Origin: Nemertoderma westbladi | Taxonomy: Eukaryota; Xenacoelomorpha; Nemertodermatida; Nemertodermatidae | Reading direction: 5' to 3' | Assembly (NCBI GenBank): GCA_032718475.1 | Contig: JAUCBJ010007787.1 | Span: 1-64,000, forward strand | Length of the DNA: 64,000 nt | Shown here: in pieces, positions 42,773 to 53,640 of the stretch | Numbering within the stretch: the stretch's first letter is position 1 | Layout of the letters: each line of letters begins with the position of its first letter | The notes under the pieces: model-generated | What the model saw: only the letters and a program-made list of their open reading frames with translations | Databases searched by the model: none | What the model was told of the DNA's origin: nothing | Made by a program: the position numbers and the translations under genes

Positions 42773-43008
42773 CAGGGGAAGTGGACGCAAATCCCATCTT
42801 GGCGAATTAATATCCCGCCTCAGTTAAATTATCAATTTAGGGAAAGGAGCAGGTTACAGTGGCATGTTATTTTAACCAAAACAATAAACTAAACAAAACA
42901 GTTTACAGTTTTATTTTTGAGAGTAATCAGCTGTTATTTGCGTCGAATTTCCCCTGGAGAGGGATGAATTTTTATTGCATCCAGTTCCCCCCCCCCCCCC
43001 CCCCCCCC
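42773..43008 (+). mobile_element. Dispersed MITE-like family, reference copy, with poly-C
   Basis: The inverted ends CAGGGGAAGTGGACGCAAAT (42773-42792) and ATTTGCGTCGAATTTCCCCTG (42936-42956) enclose 'gaattaatatcccgcctca', 'aaaggagcaggttacagtgg' and 'taaccaaaacaataaac'. Outside the right end a second, similar motif ('gggatgaatttttattgcat', then 'ccagtt') leads into a 22-nt C run at 42987-43008. Related copies are at 14811, 15662, 21783, 22183, 25165, 44008 and 48570. Confidence 0.8.
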
Positions 43009-43924
43009 TCTATCTGGCTTTATAATATTACAATTTCCGGCTCAAATAAATTTGGTGCATACTACAGGTACCTCCTATTTTCTACACATTAATAACCTTA
43101 CCACCGATTTTAATCTCCCGATCCTTAATACCGATTTTTTTTTCATTTCATCTAGAGCAACATTTCATCAGAATTCCAAATCTGAAGTCTGTTTGTTCAT
43201 AGCTTGTTCCGTTATCGAAATATCGTTTATTGTTTTGGTTAGAAAAGCCGGCAGCCTCTGTAATCTGCTCCTTTCCTTCAAATGGTATCAGACACTTATT
43301 TTCAATAATTTTGCAATTTAATGAAAACAAGTTACTTTATTTCACTAATAAATTTGTAAAACTTTTAGAGAGAAAGCAGTTTTTTCAAATAGTATATAAT
43401 TATTAAATTTTATTTCTTGCCTTATAGATAATTAATTAATTTTTGATTGGGCTGTGTATGGCATTTTCTCACCTATTAAATATAAATTGTAAATGTAATA
43501 CAGTATGTACATGTAATTGAATTAATGTATATTTAATGTTACATCTATTATATTGAAATATAAATGGCTATATTTTATGATGCAATAAATTGAATTATTA
43601 TTGGTTTCATTTAATTTTTAGTGTAATGTAATCTAATGTTATTATTTTCTTTCTAGCTGGCCTTATTGTTAAAAATATTCGGAAATAATTGTATAATTAT
43701 TAATTTTGTTCTCAAACCTGTTTTAACCACCTCTGAATTTCCGGTATAGGTGCCACATTTTCTATTATAATTTAATATTTATGTAAAATAATGATTTAAT
43801 TAAGTTTTGTAAAATTAGTTGTTGCTTCTTATAGAAATTATATCCATTATTGTCAATAAACAATATATTACAGTATGCTTAATAGTTTTTCGTTCACACA
43901 CATTAAAAATGTGTATCAAATTCA
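43009..43924. other. AT-rich intergenic DNA, no gene supported
   Basis: Open frames at 43052-43330 and 43819-44043 are AT-driven and show no domain. Nothing else was recognised. Confidence 0.5.
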
Positions 43925-44181
43925 CCCCCCCCCCCCCCCCCCCCCCCCACTCATACAATTTGCCATGGCGAGTGACTGTGCCGCCCAGTAAAAAATTCTT
44001 AAAAGAGGCTATGGGAGCAGGTTACAGTGGCATGTTATTATAACCAAAACAATAAACGAAAATCTATAGAACAGGTTACAGTTCTATTTTTGAGAGTAAT
44101 CAGTTGTTATTTGCTTCGATTTCCCCTGTAGAGGGATGAATTTTGTTTCCATCGGAAGTCCCCCCCCCCCCCCCCCCCCCC
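43925..44181 (+). mobile_element. Dispersed-family copy between two poly-C tracts
   Basis: A C run lies at 43925-43948. The core 'gggagcaggttacagtggca...ataaccaaaacaataaac' is at 44010-44057, 'atttcccctgtagagggatg' at 44120-44139, and a second C run at 44160-44181. Confidence 0.75.
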
Positions 44182-44229
44182 TATCTGCCTTACATAATTA
44201 CCTTTCTACCAGACATTCTTGCCGTAAAC

Positions 44230-44949
44230 CATAGTACCGGTAGGGGACAACGGGGTCACTACAGATTCATCCAAACCGTCGCATCCAGGAGTGTATATCT
44301 GGTGAGTATGATAGTACCGGTAGGGGACAACGGGGTCACTACAGATTCATCCAAACGTCGCATCCAGGAGTGTCATATCTGGTGAGTATGATAGTACCGG
44401 TAGGGGACAACGGGGTCACTACAGATTCATCCAAACGTCGCATCCAAGAGTGTATATCTGGTGAGTATGATAGTACCGGTAGGGGACCACGGGGTCACTA
44501 CAGATTCATCCAAACGTCGCATCCAAGAGTGTATATCTGGTGAGTATGATAGTACCGGTAGGGACAACGGGGTCACTACAGATTCATACAAACGTCGCAT
44601 CCAGGAGTGTATATCTGGTAAGTATGATAGTACCGGTAGGGGACAACGGGGTCACTACAGATTCATCCAAACGTCGCATCCAGGAGTGTATATCTGGTGA
44701 GTATGATAGTACCGGTAGGGACAACGGGGTCACTACAGATTCATCCAAACGTGGCATCCAGGAGTGTATATCTGGTGAGTATGATAGTACCGGTAGGGGA
44801 CAACGGGGTCACTACAGATTCATCCAAACGTCGCATCCATGAGTGTATATCTGGTAAGTATGATAGTACCGGTAGGGGACAACGGGGTCACTACAGATTC
44901 ATCCAAACGTCGCATCCAGGAGTGTATATCTGGTGAGTATGATAGTACC
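44230..44949 (+). repeat. 79-bp tandem repeat, ~9 units
   Basis: Units: 'agtaccggtaggggacaacg', 'gggtcactacagattcatcc', 'aaacgtcgcatccaggagtg', 'tatatctggtgagtatgat'. One unit is 78 bp through loss of a G, which shifts frame, so the open frames here (44461-44936) are artefacts. Every unit contains a strong splice-donor-like CTG|GTGAGTATG. Confidence 0.96.
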
Positions 44950-46309
44950 GGTAGGCCCAAATACCATAAATTCAATGAATTCGGTTGCGGTATGTAGATA
45001 AGGAACAGCAGGTGTACGGTGTACCGTGTACAGCAGTAGACGAACACAGTCGCTAAACGTCCGTCATTTTCAGGTCAAAATATCAGCTGTTATATTGTTA
45101 TCAATATCCGGGTAAATCTTTTCGACCTACGCGTAGGCCTACGCGTAGCTACGCGTAGCTACGCGTAGCTACGCGTAGTTTGTAACTTCCATTCCTGTCA
45201 TTTACCGGTAGGGCCAGACTTACTGCCTTTTTTACAACTACGCGTAGGTGTTTTAAAACTACGCGTAGTTATTTTGGAACTACGCGTAGGTATTTTGAAA
45301 CTACGCGTAGGTGCTACGCGTAGCTACGCGTAGGTGCTACGCGTAGCAGTCCTGATAACAATGATTTTTCATTTCAGGTCCGGTAGGGTTGAGTTGTTAG
45401 GCAAGTATCGGTACATGTCAGGTATCTGATTATCAGACAAATGTAATATCAGAATCGGAAACTCATATCTCTACATACAGCACTGGTAATAAATAATATT
45501 CGGCTCTTTCACATACAAACACAGAGGATGAATAAAAAGTAAACTTAAAATTCACGTCTCATGATAGACAATTTAGTCTCCCCCTTCCCTTGTCAAGGGG
45601 TTAACATATTAAAAACAGTATATCCTAGTTGCCCTATCGTGAACAAAGGCAATAAAAAGCATAGAGAATCGATAAGAACCATCGGCCTATTTCCTTTGTA
45701 AACTATTTTTGAACTCTAAACATTAATTATTAACACATTTTACCGCCCGCAACGCATGAAGTGAAGAATTATGTAGTTTTCGCGTATTCCTCTATATAGA
45801 GTATACAGGTATAGGATACATTACTGTTGAAAGCATTTGATGGTTGTGGGTTGTTTATTGAACATACCGTATTGTGTCTTATTTTAGTACTGACTCGCTT
45901 GGAATACGTAAGCCTACTAATGATAAACGACGTATAGGCATAGTTATGGGTAGCACCTATGCGTAGGTCGCGTAGGACCTACGCGTAGCTACGCGTAGCA
46001 CCTACGCGTAGCTACGCGTAGCACCTACGCGTAGTTATTGTTAAAACTCTGAAACTGGTGATATATGACCCAATGTTGCGAACTACGCGTAGCTACGCGT
46101 AGCTACGCGTAGGCCTACGCGTAGGTCGAAAAGATTTACCCTCAATATCCACCAAAATATATTAGAATGTAAATTTCCGCCATTTTAATGATAAGAAGTT
46201 GCCTTCCATGTATTTGTAGGGAAAAAGTCAAATTATTTCTTATTATTCTGTTAAAATAGCAATTTTGTGTAATAAAACATAATAAATATTAAATAGAGTT
46301 AACATAATA
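44950..46309 (+). repeat. Dispersed repeat split by a 1032-bp insertion
   Basis: The outer parts (44950-45109 and 46151-46309) match the continuous copy at 15751-16062 (inverted), for example 'ggtatgtagataaggaacag', 'gctaaacgtccgtcattttc' and 'agaagttgccttccatgtat'. Confidence 0.85.
45110..46141. mobile_element. CTACGCGTAG palindrome element, 1032 bp, 9-bp TSD
   Basis: The inverted termini GGGTAAATCTTTTCGACC and GGTCGAAAAGATTTACCC are followed inwards by arrays of the 10-bp palindrome CTACGCGTAG (45124-45345 and 45955-46126). TCAATATCC flanks both ends (45101-45109 and 46142-46150). The pre-insertion site survives in the paralogue at about 15910-15918. The interior between the arrays (about 45350-45950) has no coding frame, so it is non-autonomous. 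Confidence 0.92.
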
Positions 46310-46545
46310 CTGCACAGTAAAATTTGAGTTTATGACTAAGAATTTTTTGCCTATAAACGCACCAATCATACTGGGTTGGGTTACACACTACCAAATCACC
46401 TTGGATTGACAGCGGTGCGGTGCTATATAGACCTTTAACACTTCTATCAATGGGGACCGCCAGGTTACTCAGTTCTGGGTTGCACTCACTCTAATACTGA
46501 GACGTATGCGTTTGATGATTGATGGTTCAATATTATTAGCGTCGA

Positions 46546-48140
46546 TTATACGAAGTTTGGTTTGTGTTTCTTAACTTCAACCATAACGTGGTGGATATTT
46601 ACCAGTTCACTGCGGATTGGCCATGACTTACAAACAGTTTGTGATAGAATCTTGGTAAATCGATGGTAATATTGGATGAGATGGGTGAGGGTAGCCTGAA
46701 ATATAAAGCAAAATACAAATGTTTCTTTAAGTTTCATATAGTATTTAAAATATAGATTTATGACTTGGAGAATGTTATCTTATTAGAAAATGAAAATATT
46801 TAATTAAAGGAAGGTTTTTATTTCAATAAAATGAAATATATAACATATTTTTAATCACCGTTATAGTGTTACAATAGTTTATAGCTCCTGGAATGTAGGA
46901 ACGGCCTGGTCACTGGAGGCATCATAATAATCTATTATAATAGTATATAGCGGTTCTAGCAAATTTTTAGCAACAGTACAGGTGGTGCCACTTAGAAGTA
47001 CCGATACCTAAAAATCAACATAACGTTGATATACCGTTCCGCATGCCGTTACAGAAGGCCTACGGTTACGGTTACCTATGTAGGCGTTCCACATGCCGTT
47101 ACCGAATGCTTACGGTTACGGTTAGCTATGTAGGCGTTCGACATGCCGTTACAGAAGGCCTATGGTTACGGTTAGCTATGTAGGCGTTCGACATGTCGTT
47201 ACAGAAGGCCTACGGTTACGGTTAGCTATGTAGGCGTTTCACATGCCGTTACAGAAGGCCTACGGTTACGGTTAGCTATGTAGGCGTTCGACATGCCGTT
47301 ACCGAAGGCCTACGGTTACGGTTAGCTATGTAGGCGTTCGACATGCCGTTACAGAAGGCCTACGGTTACGGTTAGCTATGTAGGCGTTTCACATGCCGTT
47401 ACAGAAGGCCTACGGTTACGGTTAGCTATGTAGGCGTTCGACATGCCGTTACAGAAGGCCTACAGTTACGGTTAGCTATGTAGGCGTTCCACATGCCGTT
47501 ACCGAAGGCCTACGGTTACGGTTAGCTATGTAGGCGTTCGACATGCCGTTACAGAAGGCCTACGGTTACGGTTAGCTATGTAGGCGTTCCACATGCCGTT
47601 ACCGAAGGCCTACGGTTACGGTTAGCTATGTAGGCGTTCGACATGCCGTTACCGAAGGCCTACGGTTACGGTTAGCTATGTAGGCGTTCCACATGCCGTT
47701 ACCGAAGGCCTACGGTTACGGTTAGCTATGTAGGCGTTCGACATGCCGTTACAGAAGGCCTACGGTTACGGTTAGCCATGTAGGCGTTCGACATGCCGTT
47801 ACCGAAGGCCTACGGTTACGGTTAGCTATGTAGGCGTTCCACATGCCGTTACCGAAGGCCTACGGTTACGGTTAGCTATGTAGGCGTTCGACATGCCGTT
47901 ACAGAAGGCCTACGGTTACGGTTAGCTATGTAGGCGTTCCACATGCCGTTACCGAAGGCCTACGGTTACGGTTAGCCATGTAGGCCAACAACAATATTTC
48001 GATTAATAACTAACTATTTACCTGCAATATACTTGTTCCGTTCTTAAAGTTAGTAAAGGATTTCATGACTTCGCCGTTAATTAGTTCTAAAGACTTCTTC
48101 CAATTGGACGCGAAAGATCTCACTATTTGTTCGACACGAG
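46546..48140 (-). CDS. VPS52: VPS52, C-terminal two exons (partial)
   Basis: VPS52 is a core subunit of the GARP and EARP tethering complexes (with VPS51, VPS53 and VPS54 or VPS50), which dock endosome-derived vesicles at the trans-Golgi network or recycling endosomes. Penultimate exon: 48140-48022 (119 nt, 39 residues plus 2 nt; RVEQIVRSFASNWKKSLELI... to ...NFKNGTSILQ), with acceptor TTTCTTAG and donor CAG|GTAAAT. Last exon: 46695-46546 (49 residues plus stop; ATLTHLIQYYHRF...NIHHVMVEVKKHKPNFV), with acceptor TTTATATTTCAG. The join is phase 0. The C-terminus is nearly identical to the conserved animal ending HH(L/V)MVE(L/V)KKHKPNF. Earlier exons are not found up to 64000, so the preceding intron exceeds 15.8 kb and contains the 40-bp satellite, or the assembly or locus is broken there. 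Confidence 0.93.
47033..47985. repeat. 50-bp minisatellite in the VPS52 intron, ~19 units
   Basis: Units: 'cgttcgacatgccgttacag', 'aaggcctacggttacggtta', 'gctatgtagg', exactly 50 bp, with C/G and A/C variants at fixed positions. They fill most of the 1326-bp last intron, about 35 bp from the donor. Confidence 0.97.
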
Positions 48141-48547
48141 CTAAGAAACAAACATGTTAAATATACATATTGGCAAAATGTATTCATTTATTCAAATGTA
48201 TTCATTTATTCAAATGTATTCATTTATTCAAATGTATTTATTTATTCAAATGTATTTATTTATTCAAATGTATTTATTAATTACTACATTGAAAATTATT
48301 TATCATCCTGATTTTGAAATATTAAAAAGACCCACCCCACATCCACAACTTGATGGTGATTTTATTGGTTAAATGATGCGACCGCTATGGGTCGTCGTGA
48401 AAATGTGCTAGATTTGTGTCCGATATCCAATGGAGTCAGAGTTTATTAATAAAATAAATAAGTAATAAAAAGATAAAGATATTCCTAATTTGAATCAAGA
48501 AATAGTAGTAGTAGTATGCCATACATTGTTTCGCAACTTTTCGAGAA
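48141..48547. other. VPS52 intron DNA with an 18-bp repeat
   Basis: 48178-48275 holds about 5.5 units of ATGTATTCATTTATTCAA. The rest is AT-rich with no exon-like frame. Confidence 0.7.
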
Positions 48548-48765
48548 GGGGGGGGGGGGGGGGGGGGGGATCTTGGCGAATTAATATCCCGCCTCAATGT
48601 TAAATTCTCAATTTAGGGAAAGGAGCAGGTTACAGTGGCACGTTGTTTTAACCAAAACAATAAACTAAACACAATAGCACAGGTTATAGTTTTATTTTTG
48701 AGAATAATCATCAGTTATTTGCGTCCAATTTCCCCTGGAGAGGGATGAATTTTTATTGCGTCCAT
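48548..48765 (+). mobile_element. Dispersed-family copy with 22-nt G run
   Basis: A G run at 48548-48569 replaces the usual left end. It is followed by 'gaattaatatcccgcctca', 'aaaggagcaggttacagtgg', 'taaccaaaacaataaac' and 'tttcccctggagagggatga'. The right end merges directly into the first 40-bp satellite unit. Confidence 0.8.
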
Positions 48766-49491
48766 TGCGTCCTTACATTCCTGGCTTCATAACTTTTCCA
48801 TCTCTCCACTACTTGCATTCCTGACTTCGTAACTTTTCCATCTGTCCACTACTTACATTCCTGGCTTCGTAACTTTTCCATCTCTCCACTACTTACATTC
48901 CTGGCTTCGTAACTTTTCCATCTCTCCACTACTTACATTCCTGGCTTCGTAACTTTTCCATCTGTCCACTACTTACATTCCTGGCTTCGTAACTTTTCCA
49001 TCTCTCCACTACTTACATTCCTGGCTTCGTAACTTTTCCATCTCTCCACTACTTACATTCCTGGCTTCGTAACTTTTCCATCTCTCCACTACTTACATTC
49101 CTGGCTTCGTAACTTTTCCATCTGTCCACTACTTACATTCCTGGCTTCGTAACTTTTCCATCTCTCCACTACTTACATTCCTGGCTTCGTAACTTTTCCA
49201 TCTCTCCACTACTTACATTCCTGGCTTCGTAACTTTACCATCTCTCCACTACTTACATTCCTGGCTTCGTAACTTTTCCATCTCTCCACTACTTACATTC
49301 CTGGCTTCGTAACTTTTCCATCTGTCCACTACTTACATTCCTGGCTTCGTAACTTTTCCATCTCTCCACTACTTACATTCCTGGCTTCGTAACTTTTCCA
49401 TCTGTCCACTACTTACATTCCTGGCTTCGTAACTTTTCCATCTCTCCACTACTTACATTCCTGGCTTCGTAACTTTTCCATCTCTCCACTA
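48766..49491. repeat. 40-bp satellite, left block (~18 units)
   Basis: Units: 'ttacattcctggcttcgtaa' and 'cttttccatctctccactac'. Variation is concentrated at TCTC/TCTG/TCCC and TTTTCC/TTTACC. The block is interrupted at 49491 by the transposon and resumes in phase at 53651. Confidence 0.98.
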
Positions 49492-49499
49492 CACTGAAA

Positions 49500-50040
49500 A
49501 ATCGTACCAGTGGTTCTTTTTTAAAAAACCTCTGGTTTTCGAAAATAACCCCAGGTTAATTTGGTGAATTTTTGACCTGCGGTTAATTCGAGGAACCAGA
49601 GGTTTATCGATTCAAAGATAACCTGTGGTTAAATTTTATAAATTAAACCTCAGGTTGTTTTTCGTATAACAACCAGTGGTTGTGCTTAAGTTCAATGGTG
49701 TTTCAGGTTTCAAATAAATGATTTAACCTGTGGTTAATTTAAGGTAAACAGGTGTTTAGGTTTCAAAATAAATGGATAAACCTGCGTTTAATGTGGATCA
49801 ACCGTTGTTTCAGGTTTCAAATATATGGTTTAACCTGTGGTTAATTTAAGATCAACCGGTGTTTCGGGTTTCAAATATATGGTTTAACCTGTGGTTAATT
49901 TAAGATCAACCGGTGTTTTTTTTCAAAATAAATGGTTAAACCTGCGTTTAATGTGGATCAACCGTTGTTTCAGGTTTCAAATATATGGTTTAACCTGTGG
50001 TTAATTTAAGATCAACCGGTGTTTCAGGTTTCAAATGAGG
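49500..50040. repeat. Left subterminal AACCNNNGGTT array
   Basis: About ten palindromic sites: AACCTCTGGTT, AACCCCAGGTT, AACCAGAGGTT, AACCTGTGGTT (several), AACCTCAGGTT and AACCAGTGGTT. From 49690 they lie in a tandem unit of about 80-90 bp ('aacctgtggttaatttaaga', 'tcaaccggtgtttcaggttt'). Confidence 0.9.
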
Positions 50041-50165
50041 ATCAAGTCGGTGTTTTAGATTTCAAATAAATGGTTTGTTGAATATCAAATATAATATCAA
50101 ATATGTTTATCAAATATAAATGATAATCAAATTATTGAATAAATGAATTTACAGTTTCCTAAATC

Positions 50166-50905
50166 CTAAATGATAATGTATTGAACCATCCACTCTTCCT
50201 GATATGGACAATCATTTTTCCTAACAGACATTGCGGTATATTCTTCATCAATGTCATCAAGTCCCTTTAGAAATTTGACTGTAGACGAAGAAGCCTTCCT
50301 TTTCCCATGCTGCTCGCGATTTTCAAAATATGGAACAATGTATTCCGCAGTGTCTTTAATCCACGAGAAATTGTTAGAACCAAAGAAGTAAATCCACTTG
50401 AAGTTGTCCCCTGGATGCTTGGGCATTGCGGAACCCTCTGGAGCTCTTTCAGTTCGGGCAGGCCAGAATGGTTTTGTTATACGTTGCCGCGCCCAAACCA
50501 ACTCACCAACATAGTCACCCTCATCTCGACTATCAGATGGACCACTGCAGGTACTAGACGATTTAGATCCATAAGATAATTCCGAGGATTCATCATCAGA
50601 AGAAGAATCAAAAATGCTTACTTTCCTCTTTGCACCTCGTGGATGTGGGACTATCTCCAATCCCTCAGCTATATTATCATCATCCGATAAGCAGAGCAAA
50701 GGAGGACGATTTATTACTTCCCGTTTGGTCACTTTTGCATATGGCTCCTTGAGATTAACTTTAGCTATATCCAATGGCGATATGTCTGAAACCTGATCTA
50801 AACTTTTACTAGGCAACTGTACCTCAGTACCGGCTTTATCGTTAGCAGCTGTTGATGGTGTTGAGGACAACTTTCGTTTATTGGCCTTCCTACTCCTAAA
50901 GTTGT
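50166..50905 (-). CDS. PWWP-domain protein, 3' exon, in the transposon
   Basis: A minus-strand open frame ends at TAG 50166. Upstream, the frame stays open to 50966 only through a GTG. There is no ATG before the domain, so this is probably a 3' exon; an acceptor such as CTTTAG near 50905 is plausible. Content in order: a basic stretch (SRKANKRKLSS), a linker with KREVINRPPLLCLSDDD, an acidic Ser-rich tract (FDSSSDDESSELSYGSKSSS), and then the PWWP domain (about residues 150-235 of the 266-residue frame). The domain has GELVWARQRITKPFWPA, WIYFFGSNNFSWIKD and YIVPYFE. The core motif is P-F-W-P and the aromatic-cage positions look preserved. PWWP domains bind methylated histone tails and DNA. 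It could be a captured host exon or an accessory protein of the element; I cannot tell which. Confidence 0.75.
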
Positions 50906-50966
50906 GTCGGGTCTCGGCATACTGGTAGGTACACCGGTAGGTACTGGTGTAGCAGAGAATTTCCAC

Positions 50967-51577
50967 CCCTGAACCCCCTAAAAATTCACCACCCGGTTAC
51001 GCCTACTGGCCTATCAGCCTATGTGACAGTTTTAATTAGGGTTAAGGCCTGGCCAACTACTGAACTACAGAACTAACCAACCGCATAGCTGCATTCCTGC
51101 ATAGGCCTAACCAAACCAAAATAATAAACCAAATAAAGAAATATAATATACCGTACTCAGGTACCGTACTCATAATACAGTAATATACACACAGACTGAC
51201 AGATATAGCTACAATCCAAGAAATACAGAAATAGTACCGGTACAACTACAAAACAAAAATAGTACCGGTACACTACCCTACACAGCCCTACTACAGCAGT
51301 ACTGTACTACTGTTCTGTACTACCAGCAACCGGTACCACTACTGTACCAGTGGCAGTGATACACTGCATCACTGTAATCAAATTTCAGGATTGTACCGGT
51401 ACCGATTCTGCGATTGCAGGACAGCGCAGGATGGCAATGGCACTTTCACAAAAAATGACTGAATTATGATAGGCCTATGACAGTATGAACAAATTGCAAA
51501 ATTAGCGGTCAACTTATGGTGGTTTATTCAAACATCCCTAAGACATACATTGTAATTTATAACACATTTTTGTTCTA
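50967..51577. other. Transposon interior, no frame recognised
   Basis: Rich in GGTACC/ACCGGT motifs (for example at 51236, 51263, 51331 and 51395). An upstream exon of the PWWP gene would be expected here or beyond the LINE, but none is clear. Confidence 0.4.
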
Positions 51578-53010
51578 CTACTAGGATCGGCATGCTGCAT
51601 TGCAGCTGCATTTTTAGGAATGCTGTGCCGGCTTGTCAACAAAATTGCACCGCCACAACTCCCTATCACCCATGACATTTGCTAGATCATCCGCATCTTT
51701 AAGGCCAGTGTCCTTTAAGATGCGTCTCAAGAAAGTCATGGTCTGTCCACCATGCTTATTCACTCCATGAGGCTGCCCAAGTACAAGATTATGCACTGGC
51801 TGGTCCTCACGGCGAAAGCAATGTCCTGCAAAGCGGAGGCGATTTTGTTCTAGTGTCAAGCTTGGGGGAACCAATGAGACACCTCCAATGTTATATAGTG
51901 TCTGGTTGGAGATGTGTGCATTGTACTTGACACAATGAACCCGGCGTAGCATTCTTGTGAATGTGCCATCCAGAGATTTGGTGTCCTCAGCAGTTAGAGC
52001 CCAGCATGGACTCCCGTAGAGGAGTACTGGAACTACTGCTGCTCTAAATAATCGGACCTTAAGTTTCCGATTAATTCTAGGTGACTTCCAAATCCTGGAA
52101 AGCCTATTCAAGGCTGCCCATGCCTTTCCCTTACGTATTCGAAGGTCCTCACCTGACTTCCGGATCCATGATCCCAGGTAACAGAAGTCGTCCACATGCT
52201 CAAGCATACCATCCTTTGAGCTTATGCTCATCCGATCAGAGACTTGCTGAGGACTTTCAAAGTTAACTGTCAGAATTTTGGTCTTTCTGGAGTTAATAAA
52301 AAAGACCAACACTAGAAGCAGCATGCTCTAATGAGCTGAGGAGCCGTTGGGCTCCCTCTAATGATTCTGAGAGTACTCCTAAGTCATCAGCAAAGTCTAG
52401 ATCAGTTAGGTACTTGGCAGGATTTCCTCGACTTCTGGAGCCAGTAGGTGGAGTTATCATCACCCCATCATCATTATGATGATCTAAGGACATGCGTAGA
52501 ACATAGTCAACCACAATAATGAACAAGAATGGTGCAAGTGTGTCTCCTTGGAGGACGCCCCATAACACTTCAAATGGTTCTGTGTCACCGTCAACAGTAG
52601 ACACAAATGTTGTCGAACCATCGTATACTGATCTGATTGCTGCAATAATTTCATCAGGAATCCCATATAATGAAAGTATGCTGAACATACGTGACCGAGA
52701 GAGTGAATCAAAGGCCTTGAAGAAGTTAACAAAGATAACAGCCAGATGCCTGTCTTTCTTTTTTGATAATTCTTCAATTATCCTTCTAAGTGCCAAAATG
52801 GGCTCCATGGTCCCACGACCTTTACGGAACCCATTCTGATTTCCACGGAGCAGTCTCTCAATGGGATCCCTGATGCGATTTAATAGAATCCTATTGTATA
52901 GCTTTGCAGCAATCGAGATCAATGAGATTCCCCGAAAAAAAAAACCATAGAGTGTTAGGTTGCCCTTCTTGGGAACTGGCACCAACTTATTTGTTTTCAT
53001 TTCTTGTTTT
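51578..53010 (-). mobile_element. LINE family 3 copy 3, RT, frameshifted
   Basis: Minus strand. The 5' end (about 53010) truncates just before NKLVPVPKKGNLTLYG. It runs through NRILLNRIRDPIERLLRGNQ, NFFKAFDSLSRSR, GVLQGDTLAPFLFIIVVDY and the active site LDFADDLGVLSES. An extra T near 52310 shifts frame. The frame then continues (FINSRKTKILTV, DDFCYLGSWIRKSG, LLYGSPCWALTAED, RLRFAGHCFRRED) to the stop at 51614. A short TAG-type tail ends at 51578. Among the three copies it is the least damaged over its length. It inserted into the transposon after the transposon entered, or travelled with it. Confidence 0.92.
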
Positions 53011-53229
53011 CATTTCTCATTTTTGTTCAACATGATATAGTAGCATTCAACAAATATAAGGGAATGCTTGATTTATGTTATAAATAATGTAAAACATGTA
53101 AATCATGTTAAACAATTGTTAAATATTTACCTGATAAAACTTGTTACATAAAAACGTACTTAACAAACGTCTTAAGATTGTTTACATGATTGGATATTAT
53201 GTTATTGATCACTACCGTTTACTGTGTTG

Positions 53230-53640
53230 TAAACAAACTGTGATTTGAATTTTTGTAAACCACCGGTTACTGTGTTTTAAATCAACGGTTATATGTATTT
53301 TTCAACCAATCGATTAATGTAAGTTTTAAACCACCGGTTACTTTGTATCAAATAATATGAACCGCCGTTTATTCCTAAGTCAAACACTGTTTCTGTTTTA
53401 TGATAGCAATTACAATCCGGAAAACCACCGTTTCAATGTAACACTGCAGTTTGAAACCACCGTTTCAATGTAACACTGCAGTTTGGGAAAATTTAAACCA
53501 CCGTTTCAATGTAACACTGCACTTTGGGAAAATTTAAACCACCGTTTTAGCATATGCCAATTTGTAACCAGCGGTTTTAAAAGAGCAACCATCGGTTGAA
53601 AATTTTATACCAGAGGTTAAAAAAAGAGCCGCCGAACAAT
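53230..53640. repeat. Right subterminal AACCNNNGGTT array
   Basis: Sites include AACCACCGGTT (twice), AACCAGCGGTT and AACCATCGGTT, plus repeated 'aaaccaccgtttcaatgtaa' and 'cactgcagtttg' units (53430-53540). This mirrors the left end. Confidence 0.88.

Noticed and set aside
44461..44936. Repeat proteins in the 79-bp array
   Set aside because: 79 bp is not a multiple of three; the frames arise from a few 78-bp units and lack any domain.
47033..47985. Interstitial telomere-like repeat (GGTTACGGTTAG)
   Set aside because: The true period is 50 bp and TTAGGG runs are absent.
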